A stretch of 64,000 bases of DNA from Micropterix aruncella (GCA_944548615.1 OX155954.1:2709335-2773334), one strand, 5' to 3'; positions 24,297 to 35,560 are shown, numbered from the stretch's first letter. Made by a program: numbers and translations. Notes: a model not told the origin generated them from the sequence alone.

Positions 24297-25018
24297 AATA
24301 CGCCCAAAAATGATTATTTTATTATACCTATCAATGCATTACCTTTCCTTGACTATGCAGATGTGGCTTATCTCGATTTATCAGAGGAACTGCTCAACAT
24401 ACTTGAACGTTTGCAAAATGTATGCATACGATTCATCTTCGGTCTACGTTAGTATGATCACGTGTCCGACTATAGGGCACAGTTAAAGTGGTTGCCGGTA
24501 CGCCAAAGAAGAAATGTTCATATACTTGCTTATATATCCTATATTGTGTACTCTCCCAATTAACACCATCCTATCTCCACGAGCTTTTTGAACCACTAAG
24601 TTCCCACGGTCTCGTACTTCGGTCAGCCTCTGACAGTTTATTAAAAATTCCGAGTCATCATAGTGATTTCTATTCCTATTCTTTCTGTGTCCATGGTACA
24701 AGACTCTGGAATGATCTCCCAGCAAATATACGAAACTCGCCTTCTTTACCATCGTTTAAGACTCACCTTAAGGATTACTACCTTTCTAAGAGGTAACCAG
24801 TTCTTCCCTTTCTCTCCTCTTCCTCTCCCAATTTCCTCTCCTCGGGCATTATTAGTTTTAAATTCTTCCACTTGTCTGTATGTTATGTAATCATCTTTAT
24901 TTTCACAATGCGCGCATGTGCCACTGTGTTTAGGTTAGTTGTAAGACATTGCCATGTGGCTATAAGGTCGCCTTTTTGTATACTAATTAAGTGCAAATAA
25001 AGAGTTTATTATTATTAC
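24297..25018 (+). mobile_element. CR1/Jockey-like LINE, 3' fragment
   Basis: Encodes the C-terminal part of a non-LTR reverse transcriptase: LPFLDYADVAYLDL, then LQNVCIRFIFGLR, a stop codon at about 24450, YDHVS and LKWLPVRQRRNVHILAY. A frame change follows, then the C-terminal block FCVHGTRLWNDLPANIRNSP and LPSFKTHLKDYYLS. The 3' UTR ends in a (TTA)n-type tail at about 25000-25018. One nonsense and at least one frameshift make it dead. The hAT-like MITE sits exactly at its recognisable 5' edge. Confidence 0.8.
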
Positions 25019-25109
25019 ACCAGTGCCGGTACACTTTTCTCTATGCAGATATACGCAACTATTTGTCCTTCTGTATGGGAGCTTATGGGCCCTGTTGCAG
25101 TTCGGCCAC

Positions 25110-25715
25110 TAAGACTTATGTGTAAGGGTCGGCCAAACTCACGGGTCAATATCCATCCGGCAAAAGTGCGAGCCCGGGTAGGACTCCGGCCCCCGGGGGG
25201 CAGTTTCCCATAGGAATCGCCCTTCGGGCGCTCCTGGACTGTAACCTGGACCGTGCGGCATCAGCCAATCGATTGTGTATTCTGACGGGATAGTATGGAA
25301 ACGGCTTTGTTTCATATAGAGCGGCGGTAGTTGTTAATCTTACGGCAACTGCTTTTGCAACGACCAATTGGCTACTCGATACCGGGTGAACAGCCGGGCA
25401 AAGGATGCCGTGTTCCGCGATAGATTCGGTAAACACCGAATCACCGTTAAGTAAGGAAGATGACCGCGCAAGGGACCTCGAACCTGCAACCAGTCGGGAG
25501 ACCGAATCAATCTGGTTGCAACTGGAAGGAAGGGCGCGAGTGTCGACCCGCTGGTTGATTAACCTGGATATCTCGAGGTAAGGCGTTGGCTGCTTACAAG
25601 ACAAGTCGCCCTAAGTTTTCTACGCTCACCTCACGGGAGACAGAACGATCAAATATCGTTAAAACTTCCTGAGGTGTCGGATTTGACCGTTGTAGTTGAC
25701 AGCTTTAGTTGTTCT
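25110..25715 (+). repeat. dispersed repeat family C, copy 2
   Basis: Matches copy 1 in order: 'cgagcccgggtaggactccg', 'accgggtgaacagccgggca', 'ccgcgcaagggacctcgaac', 'aaaacttcctgaggtg' and TTGTAGTTGACAGCT at the end. Same strand as every other C copy. Confidence 0.7.
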
Positions 25716-26009
25716 TCTATGTAGAGGAATCTGATAGCAATACGGAAAGTCAAAGACGACCTTTTTAATTTGTGAAATTGGTCCCGTAGACACGGCCTTG
25801 CTTTTTTAGCAGCGTTGAATAGAATTTCAACCCTGCTAAGTCGTCATAACTGTCATCGGTTGCAAACGCTGGCTAGAAATAACTTGTCTAAACGTCCTTG
25901 TATCGATATCGAACAAGTACCCATCCCCAGAACTCATGTTGCCTGTAATCTTAATGTCCACTTCGAAAAAATCTTCTTATTGATCTACACTGAGTAATAA
26001 TATTTAACG
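25716..26009. other. no gene seen
   Basis: Unclassified sequence flanking the pogo element; the target site TA lies at 26010-26011. Confidence 0.3.
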
Positions 26010-26518
26010 TAGGGTAAAGGCCCAACCATTGGACCACTTAACTTCAAATTGTTATATTTCTTAAGATTAGATTTTTAAAATAAAACTGAGTAAGACTTTA
26101 GAATAAGTATTTATTCTTGTATTACAATTACTGAAATTTTTACCAAAATACTTACTCCAATGAAATATATTAAGAGAAAACATAAAGAAATATGGTTCCA
26201 ATAATTGGACCTTTGGCACGTTCTTTGGACCAGTGAAGTTCTATCATTGGACTTCTAATAATGGTACTTTAAATGGAAATAGAAAAACTATGGGTCCAAT
26301 CATGGTTCCATTAACAATTTAAACAATAAAATTACATCTAATCTTACTCAATAACAATAAAAAATTTGAAACAAGTCTGCTTGGCAACAGTTTTTAAAAG
26401 GAAAAAGAATCAACCCCTTCGAGTTGTAACATATTGTTTCATCATTATTTTTAGTTGTAACAACTCACAAAAAATATATAAAAAGCAAAAAAAATAGTAT
26501 TTTTGAACATAGTGCCAT

Positions 26519-29206
26519 CTAGTGACATCTCCTACATGTTGGACACACATATTTCTTCGTTCCCTTTTTCACTCCGGCGCAATCTTCATGTACCCAATCC
26601 TTGCATGTGAGACATTGTATCATCCCTTCCATTGCAGCAAATTGGCACAACTTGCAATACCACTCTTCTTCCTCTGTTTTAGTAGAGTTATTTTTATTTC
26701 TTTGGCTGTTTTTAGTTTTAATTTCTTTGACTTCTTTTTTGTTTTTAGCATTATAATTCTTTTCATCTTTTTTCATTTGGAATTTTACTTTCATATCAAG
26801 TTTAATTCTTTTCGCACGTTGAGTATCTTCTAAGCCATTTTTGTACGGTGACGACGTCAGTTCGACTGATGTTTGGCTTTTTCGGCTCTTTTCTTTCAAT
26901 CGTGAAACAATTTCCTTAGCTCCAGGGGAGATTTCTGATATCATATAATTAAAACTTGTGCTTGCTTTAGGGGATGATGGAGTGGTGAATGTAGACGATG
27001 ATAGTAATTTATTCGACAGAGGATCGGACTCATCAGTGATTCCCAGAGGCGTGAGAGTGATAGAATTATTTTTTTTAAAAAGCGATGGCGACGATACTTG
27101 AGCTTCGACGAATTCAATATCTTGACTGGAAGTATTTTCAATATTCGATGATGAAGATGTTTCTGCTTCGAATAACTCTAATCCTTGACTGAGCATGCCA
27201 TCTACAGATGATGTTGGAGAGGCTCCTACTTCGATATATTCAAGTCCTTCATTAACCCCTCGCGGCCCGCGGTTTGAATTTTAATGTGTGCCTTACGGCC
27301 CGTAAGAAATTCGCGAGTCTCAAAAAAAAGATGGCGTTTCAGAAAAAAAACGATTACTCCGAAACTGTCACACCGAACGTCTAAAAAAGACCTGTTTTAT
27401 GTTCCTATTGAAATTTGCTATTAGATATTTGTAACGTCGTTATGTAAAGCAATAAAGATTATTCATAATTATTAGTCAAAGTTGTACTAACGATAAAAAT
27501 TAGCCACTGGCGATAAAAAAAATGTTTTTTTAGTCCATAAATCACTATTTCCGGAGATTGTGAAAAGTTTTATAATAATTATAATATGCTGCATTAAAAC
27601 TATGACTTCATTTTACTTATTCCCATACCTTCCCATGCCTTCCTTACTAAACGTCTCGAACGTCTTGTTTACCGGCCGAGCGATCGCGGCACTATGGATC
27701 TTCAAAAATTTGTAGTGGCTAGTCAACGTGACGAAAAATACTTATCTGGCTACCAAACGGTAGAGAATTTTCTCCGCTCCTCGCACATACTACTGGCTAA
27801 GTGGTTGGTGCGAGACAGTAAGATTAAATAATCCATAATTAGCGGTCGGCCTCGCCTGGCCATTTCGGGCCGTCTGGGGTTCGACGGTAAATATCAATTC
27901 TGGACGTTTCGGGCCGTCTGGTACGCGAGGGGTTAAGCGCCTTTTCAACTGCAGGGTTTTGATTTTGATTAGAGAACGCTGACATATTTTCTCTTTCCTC
28001 TACTGCAATAAAATCGTGGTCTTTAAAAACGTGTCTGTCAAAGGGGTATAAGCCAGTTTTTGCAAATCTGTTAATTGCCCTACCTACAGAAGCTGCTCTT
28101 GCATATGCTTTACCAAACAGCATTGAGATTTGATGCTGAGTTACGCATCTTCTTGGATTAGCTCGAAGCCACTTCTCTGTCTCGTCTATCATGTAAGTAC
28201 TTAGAGGTTTGAAGAATGATACGTCTAGAGGCTGCAGTTTATGCGAAGTGTGCGCGGGTAGGGAAAGCATTACAACACCATGCCTCTTAGCATAGTCTAG
28301 TGCTTCAAGGTTTTTGGTGTGGGTGGAGTGTCCGTCGAGTATAAGAAGCACTTTTTTATCCAGCGATGGTTTTACAGCTTCAACGAAATTTCGCAGCCAC
28401 AAGTAAAATATGTCCTTATTTATATAACCGCTTTTCTCATTGTAAGCGAATGTCGTACCGGGCGGTGCTCCATCTTGAAGTTCGACCAGAGCTCGTTTTC
28501 GTTTAAATATGATCAATGGTGGAATAAATGCACCGGCAGCACTAGCGCAACATACAGCTGTTGTTGTGGTTCCACGCTCACCGCTTGTTATGGAGCCTAC
28601 TTGGTGCTTGCCCTTTTTAGCAAGGATTTTTCGTGGTTTCTTCTGAACAGTAGACAGGCCCGTTTCATCCATATTAAAAACTCTCTGTGCCTCATTAATA
28701 TTGTGATTCTCTAGAACGCTCTCTAGTTTATCAAAAAAATCGTTGACAGATTTCTTGTTGAATGCCGTGGCTCGATTGAAAGAAGTAGCCCTTGGCTGGC
28801 GTAGAGATAACTGTGGGTGTCTTTTCATAAATGAAACAAACCATTTTTTGCCTGCCATTTCTTTTTCTTGGTTGAATCTGTGTTTGATGTTACACTTATT
28901 GGCGAGTTTGAAAGCAAGGTGGCAAACATCATCTCTCGTTACCCCGAATAAACATGCCTCTAATTCAAGCACATGCTTTACGAGTTCTTGTTCTAACTCT
29001 GCTGTCAAATCGGAAGATGATCCGGGAATCTTAATATCTTCTTTGGAATACTTGTTACACCCATCCAAGCGTCTTTTAAGAGTTGCCTTAGGGATGCCGA
29101 ACATACGCACGGCAGCGTTTAGGCCAACTTCTTTGTTGCGAAGTGCAAGAAGGGCCAGGCGCATACTTGGCTCGTTCCATGCGTAGTATGGGCCGCGCGT
29201 TGACAT
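26519..29206 (-). CDS. pogo-type DDE transposase with C-terminal PHD-like finger, interrupted
   Basis: A cut-and-paste transposase acting in the nucleus on its own terminal repeats. From the ATG at 29206 the protein shows a psq-type helix-turn-helix (about residues 10-50), a CENP-B-type DNA-binding region (about 75-150) and a DDE_1 catalytic core. The core has FNMDETG (first Asp, about residue 180), LILDGHSTH (second, about 291) and SHKLQPLD (third, about 328), 36 residues apart as in pogo elements. The first segment stays open to residue 425, then runs 30 codons into an inserted MITE and stops at 27839. Skipping the MITE and one TTAA (681 nt) restores the frame and gives 668 residues. The C-terminal half is Ser/Lys-rich and ends in a Cys4-His-Cys3 zinc finger at about 26522-26665, PHD-like. 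A TTG in frame lies four codons upstream; ATG preceded by TTATCAG is the better start, and a 5' intron is possible. Broken as it stands. Confidence 0.9.
27256..27932. mobile_element. piggyBac-like MITE nested in the pogo transposase gene
   Basis: A 677-bp element between two TTAA copies (27252-27255 and 27933-27936), with inverted ends CCCCTCGCG/CGCGAGGGG. A subterminal 17-bp direct repeat CGTTTCGGGCCGTCTGG occurs at 27866-27882 and 27906-27922, and related GGCCCG blocks lie near the left end. It encodes no transposase; a 47-codon frame at 27693-27830 is too short to interpret. Removing it with one TTAA leaves the host ORF continuous. Confidence 0.85.
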
Positions 29207-29686
29207 TCTGATAATCAAGAAAATTATAAATTACTACTAGTTTGTATAAAAGTAATATATAATAAGCCTTCATTGGACCGGTCCATTGGTAGTCCTTTAA
29301 AGTGGTCCAACAAAGGTGCCATTGCCGTTTTTCGAAAAAAGATTATTTAACAACTAATCCAAAAACTTTATGGAAAAAAGTACATACACATTGGGTAGAA
29401 GATTTATCATCAATAATATAAAAACAAAAACAATATTAAAAAAATGAATAAAGTAAAACTTACGCTCAAGTTTCTCGAACATCGACGTTGTATGGACGGC
29501 CTCGTGAACACTCGGACGCACGGCCTACCTCGATCGCTGCGCGAGCGGCACTGAGAAGCGTGCAGTGGGTAGAGGGGACTATCGGACGCCATAGCAACTA
29601 GTTCAGCGCGTTAGGGGACACGTGGTTTCTTAGAAACTTCGCCGGTCCATTTGTGGCACTGGTCCAATGATTGGGCCTTTACCCTA

Positions 29687-31405
29687 AATAAGCAGAATTC
29701 ACCTAAAATAGGGGGTAGTGAATTTCCCGAAATTATGATGATTTCACCTAATTTTTAGATGATTCCTCTTGTAACATGATAAATCCTCTTATGACATGAG
29801 CTGGAGTGTGTTTTGATTGCGACCTATAAATCTTCTTTCCGCGCGGGTCAATCATTTTACAGCGTCTAACATGCGTATCGTGTCGTATCTATTGTGAAAT
29901 ATTGCGAATACAACGACTTCTCTGATTAATCTGTGGCTGAGTCGCTCAAATGGCCGACTTTGAGTGAAATACATCTTGTTCTTGTTTGTCTTCACGCGAT
30001 GTTTGTCTTTACGAGGTGAGAACTTGAACACATTCATTTACTCGACCCACGTGACCCACACTGTTGACCTGTAAAGGAGTGTCTTCACTGATTTAGCAGA
30101 TCTTTAAAATCGGTCCTTCAACGATGTGCCGCTATCGGCTCTACCGACGACCATCATCGGGATTTTGGGGATCGATTCAACTCTTGCTCTCTGTGCTCGA
30201 CTTATCGGATGCCTAACTTATTTATTTATTTACTTAGAATAATAAGTACATACACACATAACAAATACATTAATTATTACCAATATTTTCACATGATTCT
30301 CATAAGAACATAATGTTCTATGCACATAATGCGTACTACGCATTCTACATTAATTATTGACTATGTGCCATTTGACTCATGATTTATCAAAAAGTATTAA
30401 TGGTAAAGCTATTATTAATTAAATTATTGAGGTCAATTAACAATATAAAAATGATTCTATATACATAGAGATAGAAAACTAATCAAAATCAAAAGATTTC
30501 TAGGTTAAACCATCTTCAAGGTGTGGGCATTGCGCTACTTGTTTATGTCAGAATAAAATAAATTGTTTTCACTCTTTATGTACCGTAATTTTGTAAGTTT
30601 TTTTAAATTTATAATGCCTGTATTTGTATTTAATGCTTATTTAAACATGTTGTGTATGTACTTGTAAGAATTCTATTATTTTTTATATTTATGTGTATAT
30701 TGCATATCAACGGATTGGTATAAACTCTTAAGTTGATTTGCTAATTGAAATAAATAAATAAATAATAATAAATAATTCCCCCTAGTTTGGCCAAGGCCGA
30801 ATTATGATTCGTTGGTGACATTCAAACTCTAGAGATTAGGAAAATGAAAACGTCGACATAATTTGAAACGATGCTAATTTAATGAAAGTGTCCATCCAGT
30901 GTACGGGACCTCGGTGAGGCTTGACAGAAAGATGATATCTGCAATGTACGGTGTGTCTCGTGTCAAGAGAATGTTTATATTTAGTATAAAAAAGATGTAT
31001 AAAAATATAAAAGAATAGTATAAGAGAAAGGTTGACGTCTGTCGATATATTTTTAATCAAATATTAAGACGCACAATTTAGTAATTTACTTCTTTAGAAT
31101 AATGTCCTCTAAATGTATGCCATCATTTAAACGAACAGCAATATTCATCATGACGGCTCGGGATGTAGACTCCGTGATGGCTATCATTTCATTTTTCATC
31201 ATTTCGCAAAAGATTTTTTGTCTCAACTGCGCCAGAGAAGCCTATTTATTGTTATACACTTTGGATTAAGAAATAAAAAATAAGAAAAAGTCCGTCAAGC
31301 TCAAAACAGGACTGCGTAACTGTAAATTTATGTCACATCCCCTGGAGATGAGAGCATCGCTTTCACCCATCTGGTTGTGGTGTTGTCAACTTGTTTTGAC
31401 TCTAG
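29687..31405. other. no gene seen
   Basis: AT-rich, with (TTTA)n near 30216 and (AAAT)n near 30745 that look like retroelement tails. No coding domain found. Confidence 0.35.
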
Positions 31406-31410
31406 CCCCT

Positions 31411-31745
31411 TCACCAGTGATTTAATTGGGGTTTTGTCGAAGGCTCAATGTCTAAAAATGCGCATAGTGCGATATGTTTGTCTTCCAACGCCTTTTCCAC
31501 TCTGTTTACTAGGTAGAGCAGAGCGGTTTCCGTGGATTTGCCATTGCGGTAGGCGTGTTGGTTACAGCTGATAGGGTTGACCGTTAAGATTTTTTCCTTG
31601 ATATAGCTATCCAGTATCTTTTCCATTGCTTTCAGTAGAAAGGATGTGAGGCTAATTGGCCTGAAGGACTTTGACAGTGCGTAGTCCTTCCTGCCAGCCT
31701 TAGGTATGAAAGCCTGACCTAAGTCCGTTTGCTTATACCCCGATT
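31411..31745 (-). pseudogene. Jockey/R1-like LINE reverse transcriptase fragment
   Basis: On the minus strand it encodes FIPKAGRKDYALSKSFRPIS, LTSFLLKAMEKILDSYI, NQHAYRNGKSTETALLYLV and VEKALEDKHIALCAFLDIE. These are the fingers and the first catalytic motif region of a non-LTR reverse transcriptase; the Asp of 'FLDIE' is the first catalytic Asp in the family. The frame ends abruptly eight or so residues later and the YxDD region is missing, so it is a short internal fragment. Confidence 0.8.
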
Positions 31746-32003
31746 CTTCCACAGCCTTTCTAGCTTGCTCATAGCCGATCTTGCCATCTGGCTTCTGCGT
31801 AAGACTTCCTTTTCACAGTTTCCGTCGTTGCATATCATGGAGCCCAGATAGACAAAGTCTTTCACAGCTTGAAGGTCACTCAGCTCGTTGGTGCGTTGCA
31901 TGGTTCCAGTCCGGTCCACAAACATGAGTTTGGTCTTGCTGCGGTTCATGTGCAGTACATACTCCTTGCTTTCCTTCTCCACCCTGCGTAATAGGGTCGC
32001 CAA
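31741..32003 (-). pseudogene. second LINE RT fragment, after the YxDD box
   Basis: Encodes RVEKESKEYVLHMNRSKTKL, MFVDRTG, DFVYLGSMICNDGNCEKEV and RSQMARSAMSKLERLW. This is the block that follows the YxDD motif in RTE- or R1-like retrotransposons. It belongs to a different lineage or region from the adjoining Jockey-like fragment and is joined to it at about 31741-31752. Confidence 0.75.
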
Positions 32004-32585
32004 CTCATTTCATCGGCACCTATGATCATCGGCAATTGTCATATATACTTAAATATACTGCAGCAATAGCTCAAATAGCTTAGGGCCTTATCAAATCTAA
32101 ATCCGGCGCTGTATGCTATACTATCTACATATTTCTAATATCATAGTAATGCGTAATCGAATCAATAGAATCAGAATGACTCGACTAAATGAAGGTATTA
32201 TGAATAATAAGAGGAAATAAGTGCCTCTTCCAATTGATATTATCAATAATAACAAAAAACACCGAAATTATTAAAATCTTAAATGAATCATGATATACTT
32301 TGACATCATACAATTAACGAGGAATATTAAGCCACATCTATAAAAAACTATATTCAAAGGCAAAGTTTAGTGGGATTAGGTTCACTGATCTCACATAAAA
32401 TTATCACTCATAAAATATCCGATTATATCGCTCAGATGACATTTTTTTAAATCAGAGTGATCTATCTGAAAATGTGAAATATGGCAGTCGTGAAATAGAC
32501 AATGAATTTGCGATGATGAGATAAAAAAGATATCGTTGTCGGACAGTCACCTTTAAATGCCAATTGAATAAGTGTTTATTTTATT
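32004..32585. other. no gene seen
   Basis: AT-rich sequence without recognised elements. Confidence 0.3.
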
Positions 32586-33248
32586 TTCAATTTTTTCAAT
32601 TTCAATTTATTTCCAAAATATTTATTAACAGATTGTAGAAACATAATATTTAGGTACATGTAAATTACAGTCTATTAGTCCGTTTTTACAATATTTAAAT
32701 TTATCACCACGTACATACAGTTACTTCATTATTGCTTTTAGGGCATCCAAATCATTTTTAAGATTTATTTACTAAAACCACAAATTAAAATAATCGATAA
32801 AAATAATCAAGAAATTAAAATCAGAAAAAGTCAGAATAATTAAAAAATGCAACTTAAAATTGTCAAAAAAACGCCCAAAAAATTTGAAAAATTATTTAAA
32901 ATTAACAAACTCATCGATCGAGTAAAAAGCTTTGTCTAATAAGAATTCTTTAAGTAACTTTTTGAATAAGCTTTCCACTTGAATAGTTTTTAAACTTTCC
33001 GGTAGCCTGTTAAAGTAATATGGCCCGGAGTATTTTGTGTCTTGCCTTGCTGTGTTTAGTTTAATACATGGTATAAAAAGGTTTAATTTATTTCTCGTAT
33101 TTTTATTATGTGTATCTGAAAACTTTTTATAATGTGTTTCTTTATTCTTAAAAAACTCAGTCAGTAACTTAAAGAGATAGAGTGAGGTTAAGGTGAGGAT
33201 TCTTAGCTTTTAAAAATGGGTCGACACGACTCTTCCCTTTTCACCTTT
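32586..33248 (-). mobile_element. LINE family D, 3' fragment copy 2
   Basis: A near copy of 22061-22722 on the opposite strand. It has the same C-terminal RT coding block (about 32899-33240), the same 3' UTR and AAATTG-type tail, and the same 5' breakpoint just before AAAGGTGAAAAGGG. Length agrees to within a base or so. Flanking sequences differ completely. Confidence 0.8.
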
Positions 33249-33329
33249 GCCATTATTCGCACTGCTTATTTAGATATAATGATAATTTATTTTTAATATA
33301 ATGATAGGTAGATAGAGATTTTGAAGACC

Positions 33330-34078
33330 AACTCCTATCCTGCCCGCAGTTGTCAACCCCTATCACACGTTTACGATACAATACAATACAATCAACTACT
33401 CCAGTAGATAGGCATTCCTACACTTGGATGCGTCACAAATTTAAATGCTTAAAATTTAATTGTTAAAAACATAACTATCATGATAGTTGTCATGGCTGTA
33501 ATATTATATTCAACATTACCTATTTACAAATAATCAAAATATACTTATGTCATTAAACAATAAGAGAGAATAATATATTAAACTAGAAATGTAAATTCTA
33601 TGTAGAATAATCACCATAAAATAATTTTATTGTCAATCCAGCAATATGCCTTAGTATTTTTAAAACATAAATAGATGTATACTAAATTAAATCAGAATTA
33701 GAATGTCAGCTCTGAATCCGAGTCAGCTACCTGATTACAGCTGCTGCTACTGTAGAAAATGTTTCTTGCTTACTTCTGTGTAGTTTCTAACGAACTCGCG
33801 CGTCTCGCACTTTTTCACTGAATTTTGGAGTCAGAATTTAATTTTGCAAACAGTGGTAGGCTTTTAATGACAGCTGGTTATTTCTGGGAGAGTTAAAATC
33901 AGCTACCATTTAGCCGTGTGCGACTTCGCACAATCTGATGGCGACACTGCGAGTTTTGTTTGTTTGTTTTTTTTTTAAATTTATGCAGTTATGCCTTAAT
34001 TTATGAATTTAACTTTTCGAACGACAAGGTCATTCAGGTCGCATATTTTAGAGGGAAGTGTCCTAACCTGGCCCGGAC
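33330..34078 (+). repeat. dispersed repeat G, split copy
   Basis: The two blocks of repeat G occur at 33330-33366 ('cgcagttgtcaacccctatc') and 34018-34078 ('acgacaaggtcattcaggtc'). The roughly 650 bp between them are unclassified and probably a later insertion. Confidence 0.35.
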
Positions 34079-34246
34079 ACATTAACGACCGAGCAAATAA
34101 GTGTTTTGATATTGACTAGTTTGTCTATGAGTATATCCTAGCTGGATTGTCGCGATCTTTGAAATCGTCGAAAGTAAGTCGACGTAGACAGAATTGCAAA
34201 AATCGTTAAAACACAAATTTCCCCCACCTCTACCTGATAACATATT

Positions 34247-34547
34247 GGGCTCAATTGCGTTTCTCTTCAACTAAAGACGGCAATTAGTTCGTGTGAACGA
34301 GACGGAGCAGTAGGTCAGAGCGGAATGTGAAATGAACGGTTGTCATTTTCCGCATTAAAACTACCCACCGAAGAGCAGCTAAAGCTAACACCGCACGAAA
34401 TGTGTTCATACTTATTTGGGCGTCTAATAAATTCGACAGGTAGTTTTGGTGAGGGAAAATCGATGACAGTTCATTTCATATTCCGTTCTAATGCATTGCT
34501 CTCTCTCGTTCGGTTGAACTAAGTTCCGGAGAAACGCAATCGAGCCC
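34247..34547 (+). mobile_element. fold-back MITE family H, complete copy
   Basis: 301 bp with inverted ends GGGCTCAATTGCGTTTCTC and GAGAAACGCAATCGAGCCC and a 3-bp target duplication ATT (34244-34246, 34548-34550). Inner arms also pair imperfectly: GTGTGAACGAGACGGAGCA with TGCTCTCTCTCGTTCGGTTG and GAGCGGAATGTGAAATGAAC with TTCATTTCATATTCCGTTC. 3-bp TSDs and G-rich ends suggest a PIF/Harbinger relative; this is an inference. Confidence 0.8.
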
Positions 34548-34550
34548 ATT

Positions 34551-35108
34551 ATCTACGTGCCATTATCATTGTCGGTTGCAGAAAAAATATGTTATCATAG
34601 ATTATAGAATTTTGCCGTTCAAAGTTGGGTTTTCCTTACTACAAATACATTTTCAGAAGATTAAAAAAAATGCTTACTAGCAAATTAATCTCTTAAAAAT
34701 GAGGTTAGAATGACGACCGACAGTTAGTCCAAAGCGCGTCTATAATATAAACGTTATAGACCTATTTAAAACGGCATAGTCGACAATGATATTTATGGCC
34801 TAACGGCAGCGAAGCTGAAAATGTCATTCCCCAGTCCGTGCCCCGTTCCTCCGTAATCTATTGTATCAATCATTTTAATGCCAACTCTGACAACTAGATG
34901 GCGCAACAATATGCGCTTTTAATACCGCATTTCCGGAATCGAAAACGATTTGTCTCATTTTTCGCGTTGCGTCACGATGATGCATCGATCGTGACATTTT
35001 GTTTTGCTTTTTTTACAACAATTTGATTGTTGAACGAACTCGCTTCCTTTTTTGCGTCCAACTCCTATTTCGTTTCCAGTTCCCGTTTACCATCTTAGAT
35101 CTTAGGTG
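34551..35108. other. no gene seen
   Basis: Unclassified intergenic sequence. Confidence 0.3.
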
Positions 35109-35116
35109 CTCTACAC

Positions 35117-35552
35117 CAGTGTTTTTCAACCGTTTTTAAAGCGCGACCCCTGTTTTGGCAAAAAACAACACAAAACTCTTACTGGACTCCCCCTCCCCCC
35201 CCATCCCCTTAGGCTATCCACATATACTTGTAAATAAAATTTGTGTGAATAGATTTATTAAACTAGTTAACATGGTTATATTAAAGTTCCACAATTAGAT
35301 CAGCGTGGTCGCCAAGCGCAAGAGTATTGTTTAAATACTGTTTTCAACATAAGAAATAGTAAAAACAATAGCATAACACATAATTAATATTGTTCTCCTC
35401 CGGAACTGAACATTTTTGTATATTATAAGATTTGGTAAAATTATAGTTTTTTTTAGATTGCGGAGTCGCTTCCCGCGGGAGTCGCTTCCCGATACTTGCG
35501 GGAGTCGCTTCCCGACCCCCCAGGGGGTCGCGACACTAGTTGAAAATCGCTG
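35117..35552. mobile_element. hAT-like MITE with exact 8-bp TSD
   Basis: 436 bp flanked by identical CTCTACAC octamers (35109-35116, 35553-35560). The ends are CAGTGTTTTTCAACC and GTTGAAAATCGCTG, imperfect inverted repeats of the hAT type. Near the right end the unit GCGGGAGTCGCTTCCCG is repeated two to three times (about 35460-35513). No ORF. Confidence 0.85.
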
Positions 35553-35560
35553 CTCTACAC

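Larger units (their letters stand above)
26012..29684 (-). mobile_element. pogo-like DNA transposon, nearly intact
   Basis: A 3673-bp element of the Tc1/mariner superfamily, pogo branch. The ends are 25-bp inverted repeats starting GGGTAAAGGCCCAA (left, 26012) and ending TTGGGCCTTTACCC (right, 29684) with one mismatch. A TA dinucleotide flanks each side (26010-26011, 29685-29686), the expected target duplication. Several copies of TTGGAC/GGTCCA lie within about 290 bp of the left end and about 420 bp of the right end, plausible transposase-binding sites. It carries one transposase gene on the minus strand. A piggyBac-like MITE at 27256-27932 is nested in it. High identity of the ends and an otherwise open frame suggest recent activity. 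Confidence 0.9.

Noticed and set aside
28319..29186. Plus-strand open frames of 131 and 147 codons
   Set aside because: They are antisense shadows of the pogo transposase, whose DDE motifs are on the minus strand.
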